Positions 48,101 to 57,230 of a stretch of 64,000 bases of DNA are shown here, one piece after another (the first letter of the stretch is position 1; each line of letters starts with the position of its first letter). Origin of the DNA: Hepsetus odoe (taxonomy: Eukaryota > Chordata > Actinopteri > Characiformes > Hepsetidae); the NCBI GenBank assembly GCA_017165825.1, contig CM029370.1:15442733-15506732 (forward strand), read 5' to 3'. Below the pieces are notes generated by a model, which did not search any database, was not told the origin of the DNA, and saw nothing but the letters and a program-made list of their open reading frames with translations. Position numbers and translations under genes: made by a program.

Positions 48101-51085
48101 TTCCACCTGCACAATGTAAAGAGAACTCAAGGCTTGGGGACTAAACAGCAATATAGACTTTTCAAAACCACTTACCAGTGATCCCAAGAGGATAAAAAGA
48201 CTTCCGTTGGCTTAGCAACTATAACGATGGGACTCAGATTGTGATTCAAGGAGCAGGAGATATCCTTTTCCAACATGGACTGGCTACAACAGAGTGCAGT
48301 CCTGCCCGAATGCCCACAGAAATTGACACCACTTAGGGACATGGTTAACATAAGCTGCTTTTTGGCACAATAAAGTATGCTTGTAACTGTTCCGTAGGGC
48401 TTAGTGGAGGATTGGCAAATTAACCATTTTGGTTCTATCAGTTTCAATCATGTGGTTCTATCAGCTATTAATGAATGATGGTTCTTGGGACATGTGTTAT
48501 GCCTTTTTGCACTGAACGTCCTCCATATTCCTTCAATCATTTATTTAATAATGATATTATGCACTGAGGAGGGGAAAAATCCAAATCCCTTCCAATCTTT
48601 CTTTGTGGAACATTGTTTTTTTTATATTTTATTAATTATCTCACAATTTTGTTCACAAACTGGAGATTAAATTACCTTTCAAATGATGAAAAAGGTGCTT
48701 GTAGGACTGATTTCACTTTACCAGTTCCCTGTTTCTGCCTCCCTCAGTGATTGTTAACTAAATAAGATTTATGACAATGACAAATCTACTGTGTACATGT
48801 GTTATTATATGTACACATGGATAGAAATCCTGTTCTGAGGATGATGAATGTTTAACACACTTTCAGAAATGCTGCTAGTGTCACAATGGAGGGCTTAAAC
48901 ATTTGATGGCTGGGTGTCATTGTGAGAGTACTGAATCTCCTTTTTTTTAGACTTGTGTGTGAGAGTGGGGTAAACAGGATCATGTTCATTTGAATATCTG
49001 TGTGCATAAGCCAACACAGGCATTGTAGGGCTTTCCTTGCTTTTCTGCATCACTGAGTTAGATAATAGGAAAATCAAACACGCACATTGTAAATGTTCCT
49101 ATTTTTAAACCACCATATATGGAACACATTTTAAAGATGTTAATAATACAAATATCAATTCATCTACTTTTCTCCATTCTCTCCTCTCTCTTCTGTCCTT
49201 ATTTCCTTATCTGGATCTCAGCTTGTTCGTGCTGTTGAGTGTTTGAATTGGACATAGTGTTTGTTATGTAAGTCTGCACTCCTTTTTTCATTATGCTAAT
49301 CAGGGAACTGGGACTGTCACACACATTCAGAATTCAGGGACCAGGCAATTTCATTTTTCCTGCAGACAAACACACACAGACACACATATACACACAAACT
49401 TCTCAGGGCTTAATTATTTGTGCATTCTCCATCATACTTAATATGACAAATAAGGGTTTCTAAGTTCCCAAATATGTGTCTCATTTGATCACAGGACTTA
49501 GTAAAGTAGCATGTAGTAAAGTTTGGGGTGGATAATTATGGATAGATAAGAGCAAAGATTTCTTCTGGGATACCTTTTGAATAGTTTGTTGGTATGGAGG
49601 AGATATTTAATTGTCATTTTGCACACTGGGTGACCTAAAAAAACTGCAAAACTAACTTAAAATACAGGTATTTCAGGCAGGTTGACCACTTTAACGGTGG
49701 CAGGGTTTGGGGAGGACGCCAATGCAGAGCCAGGAGTTCGGATCATAACTTTATTATCTATACTTACAAAACAAGATCCAAGGACTGCAGTTCTAACTCA
49801 AACCAAGGAACTGCAGCCAAGATTACCCAAGATACCCAGATTACCAAGAGTTGCCAAAAACCACCATACTGTGTAGGCTTAGCCTAACGAATGAGCCGCG
49901 CTCTGTTCTGACTCATCAGGGCTTAAATAGTCAACCCCAATGAAGCACACCTGTGCCTTCATGAGCTCAGGTGTGCTCAGTCAGAACAGAGCGCCCTCTA
50001 CTGTGCCTAAAACACACCTCACCCATGACAACCACAGCTCTTCTTTTTAATTGTCTTTAACAGGGCATACAGGCATTTCAGTCATTTACCTATTTTTCAT
50101 AACTAAAGAAAGTGACTATATAATACTGCCTGATTTATGAAGGTTAACACTGAATGCATTAGTGTTTCCTCTCACCCATGCTGATGAAGTGGAAGTGTCC
50201 TTAGTGTCACCTTATATTTTGAAACAGGAAGTCATGGGTTATGCTTATTACAGGCATCCCAAACCAAGGCCTGGTGACATTCTGGATGTTTTACCTCTAG
50301 TAGGTGCTCTACACACCTGACTTAGCTCACATGGCTTATTTAGCTTGCTGTGATGAATCATGTGTGCAATAAAAGAAAAGTGCAAAGCTGTGTGTAATTT
50401 GGGATCAACATGATTGAGACTGGGGAACCAACTCATGACTCCTGTCCACTTTTGTTCCTAAACACCTGACGAAGAAGACTCTAAGATTTTTACAAATTCT
50501 GTTTTGAGTGTTCGTGTGCACAGACACATTTTTTATTTCTAAGAGGTGATCCTGTTGTTTTGGCTTTTCTGAGCCAAATTATAAAATTAGTTATAAGAGT
50601 TATGACAGTTATAATTATAAAATAATGTGTATTTGTGGAATAAACCAAAGAGTTCCTGAACAATCATAAGACATTATACTGGAGTCATACTTTCGATACA
50701 TTCTGGGTATATGAAAATATAACTATGCAAACTGTACTTTTTACCATTAAGTCATGTTATCATTTTTTACAATTTTTCCAAACGGGGCAACAATCATGGA
50801 GCTGACAGTATGAAAACAATATCTTTTATTTAGTAACAACAGGTTGATGTTATTACTCATATGAATTAAAGCCTGAACCTAAAATATACCTTAACCTAGC
50901 CCTAACCTCAGTAACTAAAAATAATAAACAATGAAACAAGTAGCCTATTTTGTTTTCTGTTTATAATTTTAAGTGTGCAGACTCTCTCTCTCTCTCTTAC
51001 TCTCTCTCTACCTCCCTCTCTCACTCACACACAAACACACACACACAAAAACACACACACACGCATGCACTCACACACGCACACA

Positions 51086-51126
<41 letters not shown>

Positions 51127-51293
51127 ACACACACACACACATACACACACACAATAGGAAAATGTGCAAGTCGAATCAAGAAAGGTAGAGAAACAAAGAG
51201 AATAAGGAAAAAGGATGATCAAAAAGATTATTTCATAATACATTTCCCTCTGTTCACTAGACATGTCTATTACATCTTATATAGCCCCCCCCC

Positions 51294-51340
<47 letters not shown>

Positions 51341-54300
51341 ACTTGAGGGCCAGCTTGGTTCTCTCTCTGTTTATCAGACTGAGAGCCTATGGGCAAAGCA
51401 GTCAGTCCCAGCTCTCTTATTGCACCTCCCTCTATTTCATCTCCCTCCCCCTTCCCACATTTTCTCTTGCCACCAAAAAAAGCTTGCTCTTTCCACTCTG
51501 TCACATCTTTCACTCTATCTGTCCTGTCTTCTTTTCATTCCTCATCACTCATCATCCTCTCATATCTTTCTCCCTCTCTAATTCTTTGCTCTCAATCTTC
51601 TTGCTAATTCCCTTTCACTCTGAGTCTGAGAAATGATGCAGACTGTCTAGAGATCAGCCTTTGTGTTTATTTCAGTGCTGGCCTTCTCTTGACTGTGCCC
51701 AGCTCAAAATAAAATGCCAAAAAACAAGTGCAAAAGCACAATACTGTGGGTTCTCAGCTACTGATAACACCTTACAGATACTGTTCTAGTAATTAGTGAT
51801 GGATTTATTTTTCATAATTAAGAATCAGGGTTCATACAGGGGCCAGAGCAAACTCATTTAGCCAAGATTGCAAATACCAGCTTATTTCCAACAGATTTTA
51901 ATAATTACAAATCTGTGCAAAATTACAATGAATACAGTAGTCAACAACAATAAGTAAAGAAAATATAATCCACTGGAATTACTAGCTTTAATAGACAAGT
52001 CAAGTGGGGCATTTTGGAGAGTATTAAAATGCATGTTAATCAGATAGATCATGTGTTATGTAATGATGTCATTTCCTGCACATACACAAAAATCACACTT
52101 TATCAAATCAGACTTTTTCCTAACCCACTTGATAAGGCCAATCAAAGTGGGCTCATTACAGATAAGTCAAGTCAAGTTTTATTCATATAGCACATTTTAC
52201 AATTGTAGATTACAGAATCCGGGTCCGAGCTCCTAGTGAGCAAGTCGGAAAGGAAAACCCATCCTCTTGTGCATTAATAGTGCATTAATAGATTTAGCAA
52301 GGAGTTCCAGTAAAGTGTGATTTTTATATAATTGATCCATTAAAGTCTGCATTTGAGAGTTTAGTTAGCTAATAGTGGTAGTGCCTTTTGTTAGTCTTGG
52401 TTTGTTTTAACAGATCTAAAGTGGACAGTTTTTAAAAATAATTCTTGAGCTATTCACTCCAGTTAACAGCATTTTAGTAAAACAACAAAGCTGAAACAAG
52501 GGGGGGAAAACAAGAAAATTACATTTTGGGAACTTATGTATATGTAGAGGAAAATGTTGCATCATAATAATAAAATGATATTAAACTTTTTGCTTTCAAA
52601 AAATGTACCCTAGACGTTTTCAGTTTCCATATCTTTATTTATTGATTTATTTATGTTTTTTAAATAGTAAAATAGGACATGTAGATGTAACTTCCATAAC
52701 CTATATTTTAAAATAATTGAAACAATACCTAGAATGGAAACAAAGATGGTAACTTCTCAGTCACTGGAGTGTAGCAAGGGACACTGATTTCTCTTAACAC
52801 CCCTTTATTCTCTTACCACAGGTATCTGGTTGGTAAATTTCCATCCTATACAGATATTACTAGACTGGTGATTCCCAAATTGGGTCCCAGAGTACACAAT
52901 TTTATTGTTTTCACTAAAAGATGTACTTCATTTCAAGTGGGGCTTATCATTGCAATGATTAGATTAGTCAGATGTGTTGGCACCAGGACTGAAAACCATC
53001 CCAACCTTCAGTAGGTTAGGAAACCACCACCAGCAGCAGCGGTGGCCTAGTAGTCAGGGATTAGGCCCCAGAATCAGTAGGGTTGAATCCCAGATCAGTA
53101 GGCTGCCCTGAGTAGGCTGGGATATGAAAGATACATTTAGTTCAAATCATAAGTTTTTTCACAGTTTTGCACATTTAAGGTTAGTCAAGGCATCACAACT
53201 AAGAACTGACAGATTAAGAAATAAGTAATGTCTAAAATGTATGAACAATTTAAAATCATCTTATATTTTAGAGTAATTGAAGTAGACCCCCTTTATCTGC
53301 TGCTATCAAGCAGTTTCACAAGGAGGTTCCTGAGATGCTGCTCCAACAGGACAGAAGAAGCAACAAATATGCTGAGACTATGATGGCTACAAACTACATG
53401 TTCAGATACACTTGGACATAAAACAAGTTTTATTTAGTGCCCATAACAATAGACCTCAACATAGCCATTAGCTAGCATAAAAAAATGGTAAGGATCAAAG
53501 GTTCAAGTGTCTTGGACAAATTCTCACACTTAAAAAGAAGATTTCATCATAACTGGCATTCATGGATTTCATCAGAAACTTTCAGATGTTCCCCTTTTCT
53601 AGTTGCATTATGATTCAATTTAGGGGATTCACATGCTGGAGCCCATTATTGCATATTTCTGTGTGTTTCACTCTGAAGGATATCCCAGGAAGTGCAGCGA
53701 ACTAGCAAGCTGGAAGTAAGGGCAGCAATGAAGAGAATGAAGAATGGAAAGGCTGTTGGTCCAGATGACATACCTGTGGAATCATGGAGGTGTTTAGGAG
53801 AGATGGCAGATTCTAACCAGATTGTTAAATCCAATCTTGGAAAGTGAGAGGAATGGAGAAGGGGTGGACTGGTACCGATAAGGGTGATGTGCAAAGCTGT
53901 AACTATTGAGGGATAAAGATGATCAGCCACAGCATGAAGTTACTGGAAAGAGTAGTGGAAGCTAGGTTAAGGAAAGAGGTTTTTATTACTGAGCTGCAGA
54001 ATGGTTTCCTGCTGAGAAAACACTACAGATGCAATGTTTGGTTTTACAGAGAAGTATGTGAGAGCAGTACAGGATATGTATGAGGCCACTGTGACAATGG
54101 CGAGATCTGCAGTTGGAATGATGGATATGTTTAAAGTAGAGGTGGAAATACATCAAGCATCAGTCCACAGGTTGACGGCCGAAGGTAGACAGGATTCCTC
54201 ATGGACTATGTTGTTTGCTGATGATATTTTGATCTGTAGCAAGAGTAGGGAACAGTTTGAGGAGACCCTGGAGAGATAGAGATATGCTCTAGAGAGGAGA

Positions 54301-55851
54301 GGAATAAAAGTGAGTAGGACAACATTGGGGCAGAGGTGGCCTAGAGGTTAGGAAGTTGGCACTTTAAATAACTGCCACCTGCTGCACGATACATGGTTAA
54401 AAAGCTGAGTTTGAATTTTGTTGTGTCTCAATGTGTCCAGTGCCGTGTTTCACAATGTCAAAAAATAGTTGTGTTCACTTTCAATAAATGAGTGTGAATG
54501 AAAGGGAGGGAAGTGGAGTGGATAGGATGTAGGGAGTAGAAGTGACAAAAGTCAATTTAAAGGAATTTAAATACCTGGGATCAACAGTTCATGGAGAAGA
54601 ATGATCTGTGACGGGTTGGAGTGGCACTGACAAAAAGATAGGCAGCACAGCTGGAGGTGGCAGAGTTAAGATTTTTGGATGGACAGAATTAGAAATGAGC
54701 ATATTAAAGGGACAGCTATGGTTGGACGTTTAGGAGACAAAGTTAGAGAAGCACGGGACTCTATTGGGTGGTGGTCTAGTGGTAGGATACTTGCCTATGG
54801 GTCTATGGACCAAGCAGTCACAGGTTCAAATCCTTCAAAGCCTTTCCACCACTGGGTCCCTGAGCAAGACCCTTAACTCCAGGGGGACTGTCCCTGTAAT
54901 TAGGACATGGAAGTCGCTCTGGATAAGAGTGTCTGCTAAATGTAAATGTACGGTTTTGTTGGTTTGGACATGTCCAGAGAGATAAGGATTATACTGGAAG
55001 AAGCATGGAGGCCAGGATGAAGGCCAAAGAGGAGGTTTAAGGTTGTGGTGAGAGAGGACATTCTGTTAAATTGTGTTTTGCTGCATTAACCTTTGCTTGT
55101 CTTTTTTTAGATCAAATGAACAAATTCTAATTCTAAATCAAATTAACAGAACAAAGGTTAACGTGCTATAGTCTTAATATTTTTTTCATTGTTGCATAAA
55201 AAATAATACGATGAGGTGGGGTCCCAAAGGAACGTCTCTTTGGACTGCTCAATGTTCAGAAAGCCCAGGAAATTGCATTAAAGTACAATAAAGCACTAAC
55301 ATCAATTAATACCCAACTCTCTCTTTCCCTCTCTTTCTATCGACCTCTTTCTCTGTAGGCCAGTGAAGCTGCAGTCCAGCTGCTCTCTGCAGGCTCGTGT
55401 TCAAGACTTTATCAGCAGCAGTGAAAATAAGACTGATAACTCCACAGCCCCACTGTGTCTGCCTGAACTCAAGATACAGGCCACCAACACATTGCCTCCA
55501 GAGAGAGAAGAGAACAAGGGAAGGGAGTCACATAGAGACAGAGGGAGAGAAGGTCAAAGGTCAGTGTGGGAATCTGACAGAGACAAGTTTAAAGAACTGA
55601 CAGTGTTGAAAGAGAAAGACAGCGAAAAAGCTGAAGAAATGGATGGAACCAAATCCATTTTGGAGTCCCTTGCTCCTGACGGGCGGTTAAGGACGGTTCA
55701 TGTTCTGCCAAACTTTGCCCAAGCCCTGCTAGAGGCAAGAAAGGCTAGATACATACGACACCGGGGCCAACCGCCATGTGAAAGAGAGCTGAGCATCAGA
55801 GAGATATTCTCCAAGAACAGTAAAGACCAAATACCGAATACCAAACTCTGA
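41937..55851 (+). CDS. ccdc190: ccdc190 gene (coiled-coil domain-containing 190), span of visible exons
   Basis: Two exons are visible, at 41937-42123 and 55359-55851, separated by 13.2 kb. The first encodes a charged helix with RAEARLAEGLQRLDEAKHYQ and ALSREQRTLHRHL. From memory, human CCDC190 has QAEARLSLRLQRLE followed by SLTREQRQLQKEL at the same distance from the start. The last exon holds the conserved C-terminal block with KARYIRHRGQPPCERELSI and REIF. The molecular function of CCDC190 is not established. Exon 1 ends in phase 1 and the last exon needs incoming phase 2, so at least one internal exon whose length leaves remainder 1 on division by 3 is missing from this model. The intron holds several transposons. 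Confidence 0.8.
43262..43526 (-). mobile_element. tRNA-derived SINE (family A), near full length
   Basis: On the minus strand the head GTGGCCTAGTGGTTAGGGAG, the B-box GGTTCAATTCCC, GAGCAAGGTATCATCCCCGT, GCGCTTTCAATAGCTGCCCA and the end CACTTTCACTTTCACTTTCA are all present. Confidence 0.88.
44519..45620 (+). mobile_element. Tc1-like transposon with IR/DR ends, defective
   Basis: It is bounded by TA on both sides (44517-44518, 45621-45622). The outer ends are CAGTGTGTGCACAATTATTA on the left and CACTGTGTGTGCAACTATTA on the right (complement). Each side also carries an inner copy of the motif: GTGTGCATAATTACTAGGCA near 44657 and TTGCTTAATAATTGTGCACA near 45443. This is the IR/DR layout known from several fish Tc1-like elements. 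The frame 44877-45269 encodes the C-terminal catalytic part with MKWPTSSPEPNPTENLWAIL, but the N-terminal DNA-binding domain is missing. At 1102 bp it is about 0.5 kb shorter than active relatives and is non-autonomous. Confidence 0.88.
45776..46000 (+). mobile_element. tRNA-derived SINE (family A)
   Basis: The head GGGGCAGTAGTAGCTTAGTG, GGTTCAAATCCC B-box, GAGCAAGGTACTGTCACTGC and 3' end CATATAGTCACTTTCATTTC are present. It lies about 150 bases after the Tc1-like element. Confidence 0.87.
46001..47577. other. ccdc190 intron, nothing firmly recognised
   Basis: Open frames at 46359-46607 and 47204-47506 have no recognisable domain. TTTTGGCCCATTCTTCCTGC near 47343 resembles a phrase found in dispersed fish DNA-transposon remnants, but I cannot define an element. 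Confidence 0.3.
47578..47822 (+). mobile_element. tRNA-derived SINE (family A), near full length
   Basis: The head GGGGGCAGTGGTGCCCTAGT, B-box GGTTCAAATCCC, GGGCAAGGTACTGTCCCCAT, CTTTCAATAGCTGCCCCCTG and end AGAATAGTCACTTTCACTTT are present. This is one of the best-preserved copies. Confidence 0.9.
47823..49689. other. ccdc190 intron, unassigned
   Basis: Two overlapping minus-strand frames of 121 and 91 codons lie at 47822-48447. They match no domain I know. The DNA could be a decayed transposon because CCATGTTGGAAAAGGATATC-like phrases on the minus strand look repeat-derived. Nothing else is recognised. Confidence 0.3.
49690..50030 (-). mobile_element. Solo LTR with 5-bp target duplication
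   Basis: ACCAC at 49685-49689 is repeated exactly at 50031-50035, immediately outside a 341-bp block. Read on the minus strand the block starts TGTCATGGGTGAGG, has a TATA-like TATTTAAGCC, then an AATAAAG polyadenylation-type signal, and ends CCACCGTTAAA. Promoter followed by poly(A) signal in a few hundred bases plus a 5-bp duplication fits a Ty3/gypsy-type LTR left after recombination. The expected final CA reads AA, presumably a mutation. No internal retroelement genes are nearby. Confidence 0.75.
50031..50976. other. ccdc190 intron, nothing firmly recognised
   Basis: Bases 50258-50450 may be an old MITE (GGCATCCCAAACCAAGGCCTG...), but inverted ends are not convincing. The rest is AT-rich. 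Confidence 0.3.
50977..51155 (+). repeat. Compound (CT)n-(AC)n microsatellite
   Basis: An imperfect CT tract (50982-51020) followed by a long AC tract with GCAC and CATGCAC interruptions. It makes the false 228-codon frame at 50950-51636. Confidence 0.95.
51288..51338 (+). repeat. (CT)n microsatellite
   Basis: A CT run of about 20 units after a C8 tract. The pyrimidine-rich sequence to 51600 gives low-complexity Ser/Pro/Leu frames. Confidence 0.93.
51656..53031. other. ccdc190 intron with one dispersed repeat
   Basis: Apart from the repeat at 52162-52275, no element is recognised. 52860-53025 has TTCCCAAATTGGGTCCCAGA and ACCAGGACTGAAAACCATCC, a weak match to short fish MITEs. Confidence 0.3.
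52162..52275 (+). repeat. Dispersed repeat, GTCAAGTCAAGT type, copy 2
   Basis: AAGTCAAGTCAAGTTTTATT, CATATAGCACATTTTACA, TACAGAATCCGGGTCCGAGC and CTAGTGAGCAAGTCGGAAAG match the order of 35926-36150. Confidence 0.7.
53032..53122 (+). mobile_element. tRNA-derived SINE (family A), truncated
   Basis: Only the head (AGCGGTGGCCTAGTAGTCAG), a B-box-like GGTTGAATCCC and GTAGGCTGCCCTGAG remain. Confidence 0.7.
54327..54484 (+). mobile_element. tRNA-derived SINE (family A), internally deleted, inside LINE
   Basis: The head GGGGCAGAGGTGGCCTAGAG jumps directly to TTTAAATAACTGCCACCTGC and then to GTGTTCACTTTCAA. The B-box region is deleted. It interrupts the reverse-transcriptase sequence after the FADD region. 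Confidence 0.75.
54766..54950 (+). mobile_element. SINE family B, near full length, inside LINE
   Basis: The head GGGTGGTGGTCTAGTGGTAG, B-box CACAGGTTCAAATCC, CTGAGCAAGACCCTTAACTC and the tail GAAGTCGCTCTGGATAAGAG with TGTCTGCTAAATGTAAATGT are present. It separates the LINE codons for GDKVREAR from those for WFGHVQR, so it inserted into an already resident LINE copy. Confidence 0.85.
55359..55851 (+). CDS. ccdc190: ccdc190 last coding exon
   Basis: The acceptor is pyrimidine-rich (CGACCTCTTTCTCTGTAG at 55341-55358). One base completes a codon, then the frame reads PVKLQSSCSLQARVQDFIS and continues for 163 codons to TGA 55849-55851. The middle is a charged, low-complexity region (REENKGRESHRDRGREGQRS, then KELTVLKEKDSEKAEEMDG). 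The conserved C-terminal block follows: HVLPNFAQALLEARKARYIR, HRGQPPCERELSIREIF. From memory, human CCDC190 ends with an equivalent KARYLRHR...ERELSI.EIF segment, so gene identity rests on this block and the first exon together. Confidence 0.85.
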
Positions 55852-56515
55852 TGGTCTCATACCTTCAGTGACCAAGCCATTCAGAACTGCTGCAATATGT
55901 TTAGAAGAGGAATCTTTTGCCCTAACACAAATTGGTGTTATTGGTGTTATAGGTGTTATTACACCTAAACTCTCATATAATAGACTAGGTTAGAAAAACT
56001 AACTAACTAATCTAGCATTCTGACAACTTTCCCACCTTTAGACACTCTGCATTCAGCATCACCAGAAAACTAGTTACCAGTATCTGTAATCATCTGCACC
56101 TGTTTCTTCACGGATTTATATATTTAGTTAGATGCTTTTTTCAGCTTGAACGATTTATACGTATATCACTGTGTGGATTAACAATCAAAAACATCCTCTC
56201 AAACTGGTCAGATACAGTTACTGGACTGAAAATGAGATCCAAAAATGTTGTCCCTCACAAAGCCTGGAGAACTATTTCACAGCAGTACATTGAAAATATG
56301 GGACTTTGGAAGCATAACTGGAGGAACTGAGGGATGGTTTAGTATGGCAGGTACGGCTCCAGATGGGATCTGTCTATAATTGGGAGCAATTTGTTCCAGA
56401 TTTGTTCTGATAATCAAGCAGCCTGTTAACTTTTCAGAATCAAAACTAAACCATGTGTTGATTCAACTGTGCTAAGACGGGAACAAAAATAAATAAACAG
56501 TAATATTAGACACTT
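55852..56515 (+). other. ccdc190: Probable ccdc190 3' UTR
   Basis: Non-coding sequence runs to overlapping AATAAA signals at 56488-56493 and 56492-56497. Cleavage would be expected near 56510-56520, about 460 bases before the echdc2 start codon. Confidence 0.5.
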
Positions 56516-56799
56516 TCCACAATGCATGTTTGGTGTGACTGCGGTGCTTTGTTACTTTTTCATTACATAGCACACATTGCTAACTTTTACATTACTGCCC
56601 TCTGGTGATGGGCCTGTACCCACAAAGTGGCGTGAACTGGACGCAGAGCTTGGCTCTGAAAGGTTGGAAAGGGGAAGCAGGAGGAAGTGGAGCTTAGAAC
56701 ATACAGGAATACAGGTTTATTTAGAACAGACAGGAAAAGGACGACAGAAATCGCCTCCATATTGACAACCAGCTGGAGCGGTGGTGTTGAACTTTACTT

Positions 56800-57230
56800 A
56801 GGTAGGTGTTGACGTGTCGCGTTACCATGGCGACGGGGAGGCGGAAGTTGGAAGGAAAGAGAACAAAAGGGGCGGCGCTGCTAGAAACTCCTAAAGTTTT
56901 ATGAGAAAACTTCCCAAAAAGTGCTCCAAAGCCCGTTCCCTCCGCTCACAGACTGGAAAAGACACCGGAGCCGGGTCGAGCATGGCCGTCCTGCGGAGGT
57001 TTCCCGCTGGTTTGTGTGCGCTGGTCCTGAGACACGCTCAGGCGGGTTTGGGGCTCACCTGCCTGCATGGCTCCCTCCCTCGTCACACGCTGTCCGGCCT
57101 CACGAAGTCCTCTCTGGCGATGAGACGGGCGTTTTGCACAGAAAGTCCTAAAAGAGACGCTGTCGAAGTGGAAATAAGTCGCCTTGAGGGTGAAGACAGC
57201 GGTAGGTGACCCCGCCGTGCTTCGTACACA
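56800..57230 (+). promoter_or_regulatory. echdc2: CpG-rich promoter region of echdc2
   Basis: CpG dinucleotides and G+C are far denser here than in the flanks, for example TGTCGCGTTACCATGGCGAC and GGGGCGGCGCTGC. No clear TATA box lies close upstream of the coding exon. This fits a housekeeping-type CpG island promoter with a start site near 56850-56900. Confidence 0.6.
56982..57201 (+). CDS. echdc2: echdc2 exon 1 (start and presequence)
   Basis: ATG 56982 has a strong context (A at -3, G at +4) and opens MAVLRRFPAGLCALVLRHAQ, a plausible mitochondrial targeting peptide. An upstream in-frame ATG at 56901 has no intervening stop but a poor context (T at -3). It would add 27 basic residues. The exon ends at GACAGCG|GTAGGT in phase 1. 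Confidence 0.85.

Larger units (their letters stand above)
53690..55070 (+). mobile_element. LINE reverse-transcriptase pseudogene with nested SINEs
   Basis: Fragments of one ORF2 appear in order. KNGKAVGPDDIPVESWRCLG (RT start) is followed by SYWKE-like and KYVRAVQDMYEATVT. Then come the catalytic FADDILICSKSREQFEE with the conserved aspartate pair (54210-54260), FKYLGSTVHGE, DRIRNEHIKGTAMVGRLGDK, and finally the WFGHVQR motif. Frameshifts, stops and internal deletions are frequent, and the HQ.G-type segment has diverged. Two SINEs, one of each family, cut it. It belongs to the same fish family as 20735-21015. Confidence 0.85.

Noticed and set aside
47822..48447. Two overlapping minus-strand frames (121 and 91 codons)
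   Set aside because: No known domain, frames shift between them, and the DNA has a repeat-like appearance.
51375..51610. Possible missing ccdc190 exon within the Ser/Pro-rich frame after a TTTATCAG acceptor
   Set aside because: In the phase required by exon 1 the obvious acceptor gives an immediate stop, and no donor leaves the needed phase.
50950..51636. 228-codon plus-strand frame, longest in the window
   Set aside because: It is made of CT and AC microsatellites (SLSLS, HTHTHT) and pyrimidine-rich low-complexity sequence.
54034..54279. Open frame with FADDILICSK as a possible host gene
   Set aside because: This is the catalytic reverse-transcriptase motif of a decayed LINE, not a host exon.
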